Of a stretch of DNA of 64,000 bases, positions 17,169 to 25,779 are shown piece after piece. The position numbers were made by a program, and so were the translations under genes. Every line of letters begins with the position of its first letter. Within the stretch, counting starts at the first letter, position 1. The DNA is from Bacteroidota bacterium (GTDB lineage Bacteria > Bacteroidota > Bacteroidia > Chitinophagales > Chitinophagaceae): assembly GCA_023437225.1 (NCBI GenBank), contig JAEZGS010000017.1, forward strand, positions 310,001 through 374,000, written 5' to 3'. The notes under the pieces were generated by a model. That model searched no databases, was not told the DNA's origin, and worked only from the letters and a program-made list of their open reading frames with translations.

Positions 17169-19292
17169 TTAATTCAACAGTATCTCATCTATAAAAATCC
17201 ATCCCTTTTCCCCTTTCCCCCGATGCCAGGAAGGAATCCTGGGCAATGGCTTTACCACAACGGTCAGTCTCTGCAAACTTCGCTTGTCAAAAGAGAGCTT
17301 ATACGAATGAAGGTATCCCGATGTGTCTTTAATCGGAACAGGTGGGTTAAGTGTCCGTAATGGCGTTTTATTTACATCAGCATACAATGCAATTTCGGAT
17401 GGTGGCAGTATATAACCTGGGACATCAATAAGCATATTTACAGTGACCTCGCTTATATCAACCGGCTTATTGAAATAAATTACCGCCTCCATAGGATCAT
17501 TACGATACCCAAGCCACTTGCCACTTCTATAATTCAGATCTCCAAGGTCCAGGTCGATTAATGTTCGGGCACCGTCAGACCTGTATTGCGGATCTGCTGG
17601 CTTCTTTAATGCAATAGAATCCGGTTTTAATCCTGTACGATAAAAACTTCTGGCCACTACATTACTCCCAATCCATCCTCTCTTAAATGCTTTCGCTTTA
17701 AATTGAACACCATCTTTGATTAGAACAGGACGCTGATACACGGGCGAGTTCACACTGTCTGGCTCAGTCCCGTCAACAGTATAACGCATCTCCACACCAT
17801 TGATGTAGTGCTTCAATTGCACATTAGTTTGCCGTTGAAATACCTGTTGTTCGTTTACAATTACGGGATCATTCAATTGCAGGATCAGCGTGTCTCCTGT
17901 AAAACCCGTTTCGATCTTTACATTTGGAAACATTGATGCAATCCGCTTGCTATTGTTAAGCGTTGCTGGTGTGTTCCATAATTCCATACGGTTTAACCCG
18001 GCTGCAGGGCGCAACTTTTCAAGATGTTCAACAGTCACGTTCGTTCCCGACAATGAAAGATGGCGCAGGTCTTTTAATGCTGCAAGTTTTGTCAACGAAG
18101 CACCTGTAATATCCGTAAAGGAAAGATTGAGACGCCTTAAGTTCCTGAACTGTGACACGATATCCATTGATTCATCCTTAACCGGCATCTTATTTAAGTT
18201 CAGATAAACGATTTGATCTTTTATTTTCAGGAGGTCATTTAATTGTTGTCCATCAAATTTTGATGCACTAAAAAAATCCACTTTCAATGCGGGCGATCCC
18301 TGTGCCACAGGGACTACCCTTCGATATTCGTTATTGAGTGTTGCAATGATCTTTTCATCCGCCGCATCAAAGTCAAACGCCATATTTTGATCGTTAGAGA
18401 ACTTAAGTTTTGCAATGTTCTTTAATGTGTCCGATTCCGGCAAATCAGAAACTCGTCTGACGAAATCCGCACCTGTCCTTACCCATTGCTTCAATATGAA
18501 GACCTCTTCATCAGTTAACTGCGGTTTGTTTTTAGGGGGCATATGTTTTTTGGAATCCATTGGCAACTGGATGCGTTGGAACATAAGTCCAAGATCGTGG
18601 TGAGTAGTATCCCAAAGTTTACCAGTTTTGCCGCCTTTCAGTAACATGGCTTCGGTATCCAAACTTAATTCGCCCTTTGACTTCTTTGAATTGTGACAGC
18701 CCGAACACTTTTCGTCTAAAATAGGTCGCACCATATGCGTATATACAACTGCATCCTCAAATGCTATTGGCAGTTTATCATCATCCTTTTTCAACGGTTC
18801 GAAAACAAAACCTTCACCGTGTGTGAGATCAGCACCACGATGACCAGTGATTACCAATGCGATCAACACTACAATACTTGCAATCGACAAATAGAACCTG
18901 CTGCTGCGAATGACTTTCCGAAATGAATACCACGAAATGATAATGATAGATAATGAAACTCCACCCCATTTATGCCATAGCAACTGAACGGCTTCATATC
19001 CGTCTTCCTGTGCCAGAAACAATCCGGCCAAAGCCGCTAAGACACACAGCGCAGATACAAGCAATAAAAAGAGATCGGCCACATGGCGATCATTGAGCAA
19101 TCTGAGATTCCATTCAACAAATATCATTACCACGATAAGCGCAATGGGAAAATGTAATATCAGCGGATGCAGCCTTCCTCCTACCTGTAGCCATTCGGGC
19201 AATTGCAAAGAGGAGTCAAAAAGCGACAGGAAGATAAGCAGGCAATTCAGCGCAAAACAAATGTTGAAGAATATGTTTCGGGTTTGGATCAT
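17169..19292 (-). CDS. Membrane-anchored c-type cytochrome with DUF2231, LRR and chitobiase-C-like domains
   Basis: The 707-residue protein starts with five predicted membrane helices (about 12-28, 42-60, 73-93, 111-127, 133-150) including the DUF2231 motif LHPLILHFP. A planctomycete-type cytochrome domain follows with one heme site Cys196-x2-Cys199-His200 (EKCSGCHNS). Residues about 340-460 read as leucine-rich repeats (LRRLNLSFTDITG, LRHLSLSGTNVT), 490-550 as a chitobiase C-terminal type sheet (YTVDGTEP, FKAKAFKRGWIGS), and the end as a galactose-binding-like sandwich. It is the last of four cotranscribed genes. The architecture suggests electron transfer coupled to a carbohydrate- or surface-bound substrate; no function is established. 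Confidence 0.85.
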   Translation of the reverse strand: MIQTRNIFFNICFALNCLLIFLSLFDSSLQLPEWLQVGGRLHPLILHFPIALIVVMIFVEWNLRLLNDRHVADLFLLLVSALCVLAALAGLFLAQEDGYEAVQLLWHKWGGVSLSIIIISWYSFRKVIRSSRFYLSIASIVVLIALVITGHRGADLTHGEGFVFEPLKKDDDKLPIAFEDAVVYTHMVRPILDEKCSGCHNSKKSKGELSLDTEAMLLKGGKTGKLWDTTHHDLGLMFQRIQLPMDSKKHMPPKNKPQLTDEEVFILKQWVRTGADFVRRVSDLPESDTLKNIAKLKFSNDQNMAFDFDAADEKIIATLNNEYRRVVPVAQGSPALKVDFFSASKFDGQQLNDLLKIKDQIVYLNLNKMPVKDESMDIVSQFRNLRRLNLSFTDITGASLTKLAALKDLRHLSLSGTNVTVEHLEKLRPAAGLNRMELWNTPATLNNSKRIASMFPNVKIETGFTGDTLILQLNDPVIVNEQQVFQRQTNVQLKHYINGVEMRYTVDGTEPDSVNSPVYQRPVLIKDGVQFKAKAFKRGWIGSNVVARSFYRTGLKPDSIALKKPADPQYRSDGARTLIDLDLGDLNYRSGKWLGYRNDPMEAVIYFNKPVDISEVTVNMLIDVPGYILPPSEIALYADVNKTPLRTLNPPVPIKDTSGYLHSYKLSFDKRSLQRLTVVVKPLPRIPSWHRGKGEKGWIFIDEILLN

Positions 19293-19308
19293 TATATCAC
19301 GGATGCTA

Positions 19309-20337
19309 TCAGGAAACTGGTTTTAATTTGTAAGGATATACTTTGCCGGAGTTCCATTGTGCTACATACAAAGACCCTTCGTCGTCAACACATACATCAT
19401 GAGGATATTGAAATGCCGTTTCCGTTTGATGCATGGACTGAAGCTTTCCATCAATATATTGCGGCTCGTTCCCTCCCAGATTTGATACCACCTTAAAATT
19501 GTTATCCAGAATTGTCACAAAACCGGAGTGCTGACCTTGTTTGGAATCCGTTTGTAACACCGCCGCATAAAGATAATCACCGTTTATAACAGGTCGGCAC
19601 ACCCAGGCGCCAGGCAATGCTATTGTGTTCAGGTAAGTCCCCTGCAGATCATACCTCTTGAATGCGTTTTGCTGCCGCGAAGTGACGATCAACGTAGGAT
19701 TCGTTTTATCACGAAGATCAACAGCGATGCCATGAGCATTCAGAAGATGCTTGTCTTCACTTCCACGTCCACCAAAATGACGAATGTAATTTCCTTTATG
19801 ATCGTACTGAATGATAAAATCTTTCCCATAACCATCCGCTACATAAATATCTCCATTGGGTGCAATCGCCGTTTCTGTTGGCACAAATTCTTCCTGCTTT
19901 GAATATTGTCCCGTCTCTTTAGGAAAATTCAACACCAACAGTTCTTTGCCGCTTGTATCAGTCTTGATAACCTGGTGCCTGGCATTGTCACAAATAAACA
20001 ATACATCTGTGCCATTCTCATCGAAAATTGTGAGACCATGTGCACCTGGATATTCGCGGCCCCAGTTGCTCAGCAGCCGACCCTTTTTATCGTAGATCAG
20101 AACGTTATTGTGTGTGTCATTGGTGAGAAGCAATATCCTTCCTTTCGAGTCCTGTACCATCTCATGACAGTCATTTACAGGGTTACGAATAATATCGGCC
20201 TGGCTCCAGTCTGTCTGCAGACGATAGCGTTTACCGTTATGTCCAAGTATCAGATCACTGTTCATGTTGAAAGGTGGTTTGATGATCAATGCCGCAAGCC
20301 CGGCACTGCTTTGTTGAAGAAATCTTCTTCTTTGCAT
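19309..20337 (-). CDS. Tat-exported NHL-repeat beta-propeller protein
   Basis: The 342-residue protein begins with a twin-arginine signal (MQRRRFLQQSSAGLAALII) and then has six-bladed propeller repeats of NHL type, such as GAHGLTIFDENGTDVLFICDN and HGIAVD...NPTLIVTSR. Such propellers occur in peptidyl-alpha-hydroxyglycine lyases and many extracellular binding proteins. Catalytic residues for the lyase cannot be assigned here. It sits between DUF1501 and the cytochrome membrane gene with gaps of 18 and 16 bases, so it is part of the same operon. Confidence 0.85.
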   Translation of the reverse strand: MQRRRFLQQSSAGLAALIIKPPFNMNSDLILGHNGKRYRLQTDWSQADIIRNPVNDCHEMVQDSKGRILLLTNDTHNNVLIYDKKGRLLSNWGREYPGAHGLTIFDENGTDVLFICDNARHQVIKTDTSGKELLVLNFPKETGQYSKQEEFVPTETAIAPNGDIYVADGYGKDFIIQYDHKGNYIRHFGGRGSEDKHLLNAHGIAVDLRDKTNPTLIVTSRQQNAFKRYDLQGTYLNTIALPGAWVCRPVINGDYLYAAVLQTDSKQGQHSGFVTILDNNFKVVSNLGGNEPQYIDGKLQSMHQTETAFQYPHDVCVDDEGSLYVAQWNSGKVYPYKLKPVS

Positions 20338-20355
20338 TCACTGTTTTTTTATCGA

Positions 20356-21804
20356 TCAGGCAATAATTCCATTCACAACCTTACCTGCCACGTCGGTAAG
20401 ACGATATCTTCTTCCCAAATGACGAAAGGTTAGTTTCTCGTGGTCGAGTCCCATCAAATGCAGCACCGTAGCATGAAAATCGTTTACATGCACACCGTCG
20501 CGCACAATGTTGTAACCAAAGTCATCCGTCTCTCCATAAACACCGGGTTTGATACCACCCCCCGCCATCCATATAGTAAAAGAACGAGGGTGATGATCTC
20601 TTCCATAATTGTCTTTTGTAAGTGCTCCCTGGCAATAGTTCGTTCTGCCAAATTCTCCGCCCCAGATAACGAGCGTCTCGTCCAACAGGCCTCGTTGTTT
20701 CAGATCTGTAATCAATGCAGCTGAAGCCTGGTCTGTATCCATGCACTGGCCCTTTATCTGTGAAGGAAGGTTATCATGTCCATCCCACCCCTGGTGATAC
20801 AATTGAACAAAGCGTACTCCATTTTCCGACAGCTTACGTGCTAACAAACAATTTGCGGCATAAGTGCCCGGAACAAGACAATCCGGCCCATACATTTTGA
20901 TAATGGATTCTGGCTCTTTGGAAAGGTCAGTAATCTCGGGCACTGCAGTTTGCATACGATATGCCATTTCATATTGCTGCACGCGGGCCATGATCTCAGG
21001 ATCACCAAACTGGTTGTAAGATTCATTATTGAGTTCGGCCAGTTTATCGAGCATTTGTCTTCGGTCATTTTTGTCAATGCCCGGATGGTTCTGCAAATAA
21101 AGCACGGGCTCATCACCACTGCTGAATTGAACTCCCTGGTGTACCGAGTCGAGGAAGCCATTGGTCCAAAGCTTCGAATATACGCCCTGGCCATTGCCTT
21201 TTCCTTTTGATAATAACACGCAGAATGCAGGAAGATTGCGGTTTTCACTGCCCAGGCCATAACTCAGCCAGGCGCCCATACTAGGCCTGTTTCCCACCTG
21301 TGCACCGGTTTGAAAAAATGTGAGTGCAGGATCATGATTGATTGCTTCGGTATACATGCTTCTCACAAAACACAGATCATTTGCAATGCGTGATGTATGC
21401 GGCATAAGCTCACTGATCCATGCACCTGCATCTCCATATTGTGCAAAACTAAAAACCGAACCTGCCAGCGGAAATTTCTTTTGCCCTGAAGTCATTCCTG
21501 TAAGCCGTTGTCCCATCCGCACAGATTCAGGAAGATCTTCCCCGAACATCTCCTGCAACTTAGGTTTATAGTCAAATAGATCGAGTTGCGAAGGCGCACC
21601 ATTTTGAAAAAGATAAATGATCCTTTTTGCCCGTGGTGCGAAGTGTGGTAAACCTGATGCAATCAATTGTTCTTCTTCCTTACCATCAAAAAGTCCGGGT
21701 ACAAGCAATGATCCCAAAGCAACACTGCCAATGCCCAGGCTAAGGCGCGATAAAAATTTACGCCTGTTTAAATTCAGATGGTGCTCTATTATTTGTTTTT
21801 CCAT
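20356..21804 (-). CDS. DUF1501 Tat-exported alkaline-phosphatase/sulfatase-superfamily protein
   Basis: The 482-residue protein has a twin-arginine signal near residues 14-40 (NRRKFLSRLSLGIGSVALGSLL). It carries family marks of DUF1501: RAKRIIYLFQNGAPSQLDLFDYKP, YHQGWDGHDN, WGGEFGRTNY and YGRDHHPRSF. His and Asp clusters match metal-binding positions of sulfatase-like hydrolases, but the activity is unknown. DUF1501 proteins are nearly always encoded next to DUF1549/DUF1553 cytochromes, as here, where the upstream stop is only two bases from this start. Confidence 0.9.
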   Translation of the reverse strand: MEKQIIEHHLNLNRRKFLSRLSLGIGSVALGSLLVPGLFDGKEEEQLIASGLPHFAPRAKRIIYLFQNGAPSQLDLFDYKPKLQEMFGEDLPESVRMGQRLTGMTSGQKKFPLAGSVFSFAQYGDAGAWISELMPHTSRIANDLCFVRSMYTEAINHDPALTFFQTGAQVGNRPSMGAWLSYGLGSENRNLPAFCVLLSKGKGNGQGVYSKLWTNGFLDSVHQGVQFSSGDEPVLYLQNHPGIDKNDRRQMLDKLAELNNESYNQFGDPEIMARVQQYEMAYRMQTAVPEITDLSKEPESIIKMYGPDCLVPGTYAANCLLARKLSENGVRFVQLYHQGWDGHDNLPSQIKGQCMDTDQASAALITDLKQRGLLDETLVIWGGEFGRTNYCQGALTKDNYGRDHHPRSFTIWMAGGGIKPGVYGETDDFGYNIVRDGVHVNDFHATVLHLMGLDHEKLTFRHLGRRYRLTDVAGKVVNGIIA

Positions 21805-21806
21805 CG

Positions 21807-24128
21807 TCAGGTTTTTGTGATTGCTTCTTCCATGTTATAAACAAGATTGACAACCTTCATCATTGCCGCTAACTTTTTCTTATCAAGTGATTCATCTAAC
21901 GGATACTCTCCTGCTTTCAAAGTCGAACGGGCATCAAGCTTTCCCGATGTAAATGCAGCAAGCTGATCCTGATAATAATTTTTAAGTATGGTTAGCTCTT
22001 TTTCTGTTGGTGTTCGGCAAATGATTCTTTTAAATGCGCTCTCTAATAGGGCATCGGTGGAAGCACGCCGCTGTGTCAACAGATTCTGTGCAAATACACG
22101 CGACGCTTCCATGATCGCAGGATCATTCATCATAATTAATGCCTGCAACGGAGTGTTTGTATTCAGTCGTTTTACTTCACACTGATCCCGGTTACTTGCA
22201 TCAAACATGATCATGCCGGGGGGAGGAACCGTCATCTTAATGAACGTGTACAACCCGCGACGGTAAAGGTTTTCATCCTTGTCTTGTTTATAGGTTGCAA
22301 GTACACCACGGCCTGATGTTGCAGCTTCCCACAGACCTTTTGGCTGATAAGGTTTTACACTTGGCCCACCGATCTTTGTTACAAGTAACCCACTTGAATA
22401 CAACGCCATGTCACGAATGAACTCGGCTTTTAATCTGCGCCTGGGCGCGTGTGATAATAATATATTTTCCGGGTCTTTTTGAATCTGCTCTTTCCGTGAC
22501 ACCGAAGATTGCCTGTAGGTTGCCGACATAAATATCTTCTTCAGCAATCGCTTTATATCCCATCCATTGTCCATGAAGTCCACTGCAAGCCAATCCAATA
22601 ATTCAGGATGTGAGGGCAGTTCCCCCTGCATACCAAAATCACCCGAGGTTTTAACGATGCCCCTACCGAATATTTCCTGCCATATCTGGTTCACGAATAC
22701 ACGTGCTGTTAAGGGATTGTTTCGATCAACTGTCCATGCCGCGAGGCCCAGACGATTTGTGGGTGTCTTGCTGGAATCAAACGGCAATACTGCTTTGAGG
22801 GCAACCGGACTCACTGCTCGCGTTGGCTGATCGTAAGCACCTCTGTCAAGGATATATGTTTTGCGTAACGTGTCAAGTTCGCCCATCACAGACACGGTAA
22901 GCATCCCTGTATCTTTCTTGTTGAGGAAAGAAAAAATGGTTTTTGCTTCCTCATCGGTAATGCTGAGTATCGGGGTCTTTGCTGGCTTTGATACTGAAAC
23001 ATCGCCTTCATATCCTACCTCTTTAGTGTTATTAAAAAACGCATACATCTGGAAATATTCCTCCTGCGAAATGGGATCGTATTTGTGATCATGACATTGC
23101 GCGCATTCGATGGTCAGGCCAAGTATTCCCTTTCCGTAGGTTTTTGTTTTGTCGACTATATACTCAACACGATATTCCTCTGGCACTACGCCTCCCTCCT
23201 CTGTGTATTTATGATTGCGCAAGAAAGCTGTTGCAAGGATCTTTTCTTTGGAAGCTTGCGGTAACATATCGCCAGCGAGCTGCCAGGTAACAAAAGAATC
23301 GTAACGTAAGTTTTTATTGAATGCATGGATTGCCCAATCGCGATACGGCCACTGTGTTCTTATATTATCATCCTGGTAACCATAACTGTCTGCGTAGCGT
23401 GCTACATCCATCCAATGCACAGCCATTTTTTCACCGTAATGCGGAGACGCAAGTAATTCGTCAATCAAACGCTCATACGCTTTGTCGCTTTTATCATTCA
23501 CAAAACGATCCATCATTTCTTCGGATGGGGGAAGGCCGGTAATATCGAAGGATAGTCGTTTATGCAAAATTTCTTTGGAAGCTTCTTCTGATGCTGACAA
23601 TCCGGCCTGTTCAATCTTTTGCAGAATGAAATGATCTATTTCATTGCGCGGCCATTCGCTGTTTTTTGTTTTAGGAAGCGGAGATTTTTTTGGAGCGATG
23701 AAAGCCCAGTGTTTTTCATATTCTGCACCCTGCTGTATCCATTTGCGAAACAGCTTGATTTCGTAATCTGATAAAGCACCCAGATGAGACGAAGGCTCGG
23801 GCATCATATAGTCAGGATCATCGGAAGATATCCGCCTGATAAGTTCAGATTCATCCGGCTTGCCAGGCACAATTGCAAAAGCGCCTTTCGTTTCTTTGAG
23901 TGGAGCATATGCATATGAAGCCTGATCGAGCCGCAAACCAGCCTGCACTTGTGCTACATCGGGGCCATGACATTTGAAACATTTATCGGAAAGAATTGGT
24001 CGGATATGAAAATTGTAGCTTACCCTTTCAGGAAATTGATGAGCGTCTTTGTTTCCATTAACGCATGCGACCCATAGGAACGCTATGGCAATAAATGAGG
24101 CTATGACCCACGGGATCTTATGGTTCAT
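21807..24128 (-). CDS. Diheme PSCyt1-DUF1549-DUF1553 lipoprotein
   Basis: The 773-residue protein starts with a lipoprotein signal whose lipobox Cys is Cys22 (FLWVAC). The PSCyt1 domain holds a heme site Cys50-x2-Cys53-His54, DUF1549 (PSCyt2) holds a second at Cys342-x2-Cys345-His346 (ECAQCHDHKYDP), and DUF1553 (PSD1) fills the C-terminal half with NPLTARVFVNQIW and RRRLKAEFIRDMAL. It is the first gene of the four-gene operon. The family abounds in Planctomycetes and is scattered in Bacteroidota; its function is unknown. It would sit in the periplasm or at the outer membrane as an electron-transfer protein. Confidence 0.9.
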   Translation of the reverse strand: MNHKIPWVIASFIAIAFLWVACVNGNKDAHQFPERVSYNFHIRPILSDKCFKCHGPDVAQVQAGLRLDQASYAYAPLKETKGAFAIVPGKPDESELIRRISSDDPDYMMPEPSSHLGALSDYEIKLFRKWIQQGAEYEKHWAFIAPKKSPLPKTKNSEWPRNEIDHFILQKIEQAGLSASEEASKEILHKRLSFDITGLPPSEEMMDRFVNDKSDKAYERLIDELLASPHYGEKMAVHWMDVARYADSYGYQDDNIRTQWPYRDWAIHAFNKNLRYDSFVTWQLAGDMLPQASKEKILATAFLRNHKYTEEGGVVPEEYRVEYIVDKTKTYGKGILGLTIECAQCHDHKYDPISQEEYFQMYAFFNNTKEVGYEGDVSVSKPAKTPILSITDEEAKTIFSFLNKKDTGMLTVSVMGELDTLRKTYILDRGAYDQPTRAVSPVALKAVLPFDSSKTPTNRLGLAAWTVDRNNPLTARVFVNQIWQEIFGRGIVKTSGDFGMQGELPSHPELLDWLAVDFMDNGWDIKRLLKKIFMSATYRQSSVSRKEQIQKDPENILLSHAPRRRLKAEFIRDMALYSSGLLVTKIGGPSVKPYQPKGLWEAATSGRGVLATYKQDKDENLYRRGLYTFIKMTVPPPGMIMFDASNRDQCEVKRLNTNTPLQALIMMNDPAIMEASRVFAQNLLTQRRASTDALLESAFKRIICRTPTEKELTILKNYYQDQLAAFTSGKLDARSTLKAGEYPLDESLDKKKLAAMMKVVNLVYNMEEAITKT

Positions 24129-24206
24129 ATGGCGGTTTTAGGCAATGGTTAATTCAAGTTAAGGAATAAGTTTGAAATGCCTTTTTTCAGAACTGTTGTA
24201 CATAGT

Positions 24207-24214
24207 TACATTTG
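24207..24214 (+). promoter_or_regulatory. -7 element of the pcm promoter
   Basis: TACATTTG ends six bases before the ATG at 24221, implying a leaderless or nearly leaderless mRNA. Its TTG is in frame with the gene and could be miscalled as a start. Confidence 0.6.
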
Positions 24215-24220
24215 CACCCG

Positions 24221-24877
24221 ATGAGGAAATATGAAGACTCCTACCGGCATAAAGGCCTGCGCAAACAATTGATCGACCTGTTGAAACAAAAAGGCATCAG
24301 CGATGAACGAGTGCTGAATGCTATGAATAATGTTCCGCGTCACTACTTTCTTGATTCCGCTTTTGATATGGTTGCTTATGAAGACAAAGCATTTCCAATT
24401 CTTGAAGGGCAAACCATCTCACAGCCTTATACTGTTGCATACCAGACGCAGTTGCTGGATACCAGGCCTCTCGAAAAAGTGTTGGAAATAGGTACCGGAA
24501 GCGGTTACCAGGCCATCGTATTGGGTGAACTCGGTGTAAAAGTGTTTACCATCGAGCGGCAGAAAAAGTTGTTCGACGCACATCGAAACTTTGTACTTAA
24601 GATGCGCTATCCTAACATCAAGTATTTTTATGGCGATGGTTACGAAGGACTGCCAAGCTTTGCCCCATTCGACAAAGTTCTTGTCACCGCAGCGGCACCA
24701 TTCATTCCACCAAAATTGATTCAGCAGTTGAAAGTCGGCGGCAAACTGATTATTCCTGTAGGTGAAGGTGAAGTGCAACAAATGTTGCGCTTAACTAAAC
24801 TTGAAGACGGATCGGTGTCAGAAGAAATATTTGAGAGCTTTTCATTTGTACCCATGCTGGGGGGAAAAAATCATTAG
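24221..24877 (+). CDS. pcm: Protein-L-isoaspartate O-methyltransferase
   Basis: PCMT methylates isoaspartyl residues formed by protein ageing, allowing repair. The 218-residue protein has the pre-motif VPRHYFLDSAF...YEDKAFPILEGQTISQPY, SAM-binding motif I VLEIGTGSGYQAIVL, motif II FDKVLVTAAAPFIP and motif III KVGGKLIIPVG. The ATG at 24221 gives MRKYEDSYRHKGLRKQLI; a TTG three codons earlier belongs to the promoter. It diverges from the cytochrome operon over 92 bases. Confidence 0.95.
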   Translation: MRKYEDSYRHKGLRKQLIDLLKQKGISDERVLNAMNNVPRHYFLDSAFDMVAYEDKAFPILEGQTISQPYTVAYQTQLLDTRPLEKVLEIGTGSGYQAIVLGELGVKVFTIERQKKLFDAHRNFVLKMRYPNIKYFYGDGYEGLPSFAPFDKVLVTAAAPFIPPKLIQQLKVGGKLIIPVGEGEVQQMLRLTKLEDGSVSEEIFESFSFVPMLGGKNH

Positions 24878-24886
24878 ACTATAAAA

Positions 24887-24928
24887 ACAGAAACCTTCAT
24901 TTCTGAAGGTCTGTTCGTTGTTGTTTTT
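24887..24928 (+). terminator. Terminator after pcm
   Basis: ACAG and ACCTTCA (24887-24899, with a two-base bulge) pair with TGAAGGT and CTGT (24904-24914) around TTTC. A T-rich stretch follows to 24928. Confidence 0.75.
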
Positions 24929-24931
24929 GTA

Positions 24932-25058
24932 TTCTCAATTCTCCACCAATCTACATGACGAAGTCCTGAAGAAAAGTAAAGTTCTGACAATGCATATTGG
25001 AAATGCTCAACAACGACGCGGCTTTGATGAGATTATAAAAAAGCTTTATAACGTGTAA
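24932..25058 (+). other. Possible gene remnant or micro-ORF before ung
   Basis: One frame is open from about 24932 to a TAA at 25056-25058. It encodes a protein-like stretch including HDEVLKKSKVLT and then, from ATG 24990, MHIGNAQQRRGFDEIIKKLY plus two residues. I recognise no family. It may be the 3' end of a decayed gene, a 22-residue micro-ORF, or chance. Confidence 0.25.
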
Positions 25059-25096
25059 GTATTTCCTTGTAACGTATTTTTATTAAAACAACGCAG

Positions 25097-25768
25097 ATGG
25101 AAGTAAGCATTGAAAACAGCTGGAAGGAAGTGCTAAAATCAGAGTTCAATAAGCCATACTTTCTGTCAATTGCAGCACACCTGCGTATGGAAAGAGCTGC
25201 AGCCAAAGTCATTTATCCTCCGGGCCAGTTGATCTTCAATGCTTTTAATTCAACCCCATTCCATAACGTAAAAGTGGTGATATTGGGGCAGGATCCCTAT
25301 CATGGTCCGGGACAGGCACATGGACTTTCGTTTTCCGTTATGGACGGTATTACTCCCCCTCCCTCACTGGTTAATATTTTTAAAGAATTACGTTCCGATG
25401 TAGGGGTACCAGTGCCGCGATCCGGAAATCTCAGTCAGTGGTCCAGGAAAGGTGTGCTATTGTTGAACGCATCATTAACCGTGCGCCAGGGTGAGCCCAA
25501 TAGTCACCAGAAGATCGGATGGATAGATTTTACGAATGCGGTTATATCAAAGCTCTCAGCATTAAAAGAACACCTGGTGTTTTTTCTTTGGGGTAAGTTT
25601 GCCCAGGAAAAGCAGGTGCTGATTGACGAGACAAAACACCTGGTCTTAAAGGCAGCACACCCGTCGCCATATTCAGCAAATGCCGGTTTTTTCGGATGCA
25701 GGCATTTTTCGCGGGCGAATGATTACCTGGTTTCCAATGGCATTGATCCGATCGACTGGTCATTATAA
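25097..25768 (+). CDS. ung: Uracil-DNA glycosylase (family 1)
   Basis: UNG removes uracil from DNA to start base excision repair. The 223-residue protein has the water-activating motif GQDPYHGPGQAHGLSFSV with Asp66, the uracil-specificity Asn in LLLNASLTV, and the intercalation motif HPSPYSA with catalytic His188. Length and motifs are standard. plsC follows after 11 bases and may be cotranscribed. Confidence 0.98.
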   Translation: MEVSIENSWKEVLKSEFNKPYFLSIAAHLRMERAAAKVIYPPGQLIFNAFNSTPFHNVKVVILGQDPYHGPGQAHGLSFSVMDGITPPPSLVNIFKELRSDVGVPVPRSGNLSQWSRKGVLLLNASLTVRQGEPNSHQKIGWIDFTNAVISKLSALKEHLVFFLWGKFAQEKQVLIDETKHLVLKAAHPSPYSANAGFFGCRHFSRANDYLVSNGIDPIDWSL

Positions 25769-25779
25769 CACTTAAGAGC

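Noticed and set aside
20841..21260. A 139-codon minus-strand frame inside the DUF1501 gene
   Set aside because: It is a shifted-frame shadow of DUF1501, whose own frame is continuous and has strong motifs.
17169..24128. Horizontal island or mobile element carrying the cytochrome operon
   Set aside because: Although it lies next to a tRNA gene, I saw no integrase, no direct repeat of the tRNA 3' end at the far side, and no obvious change in base use.
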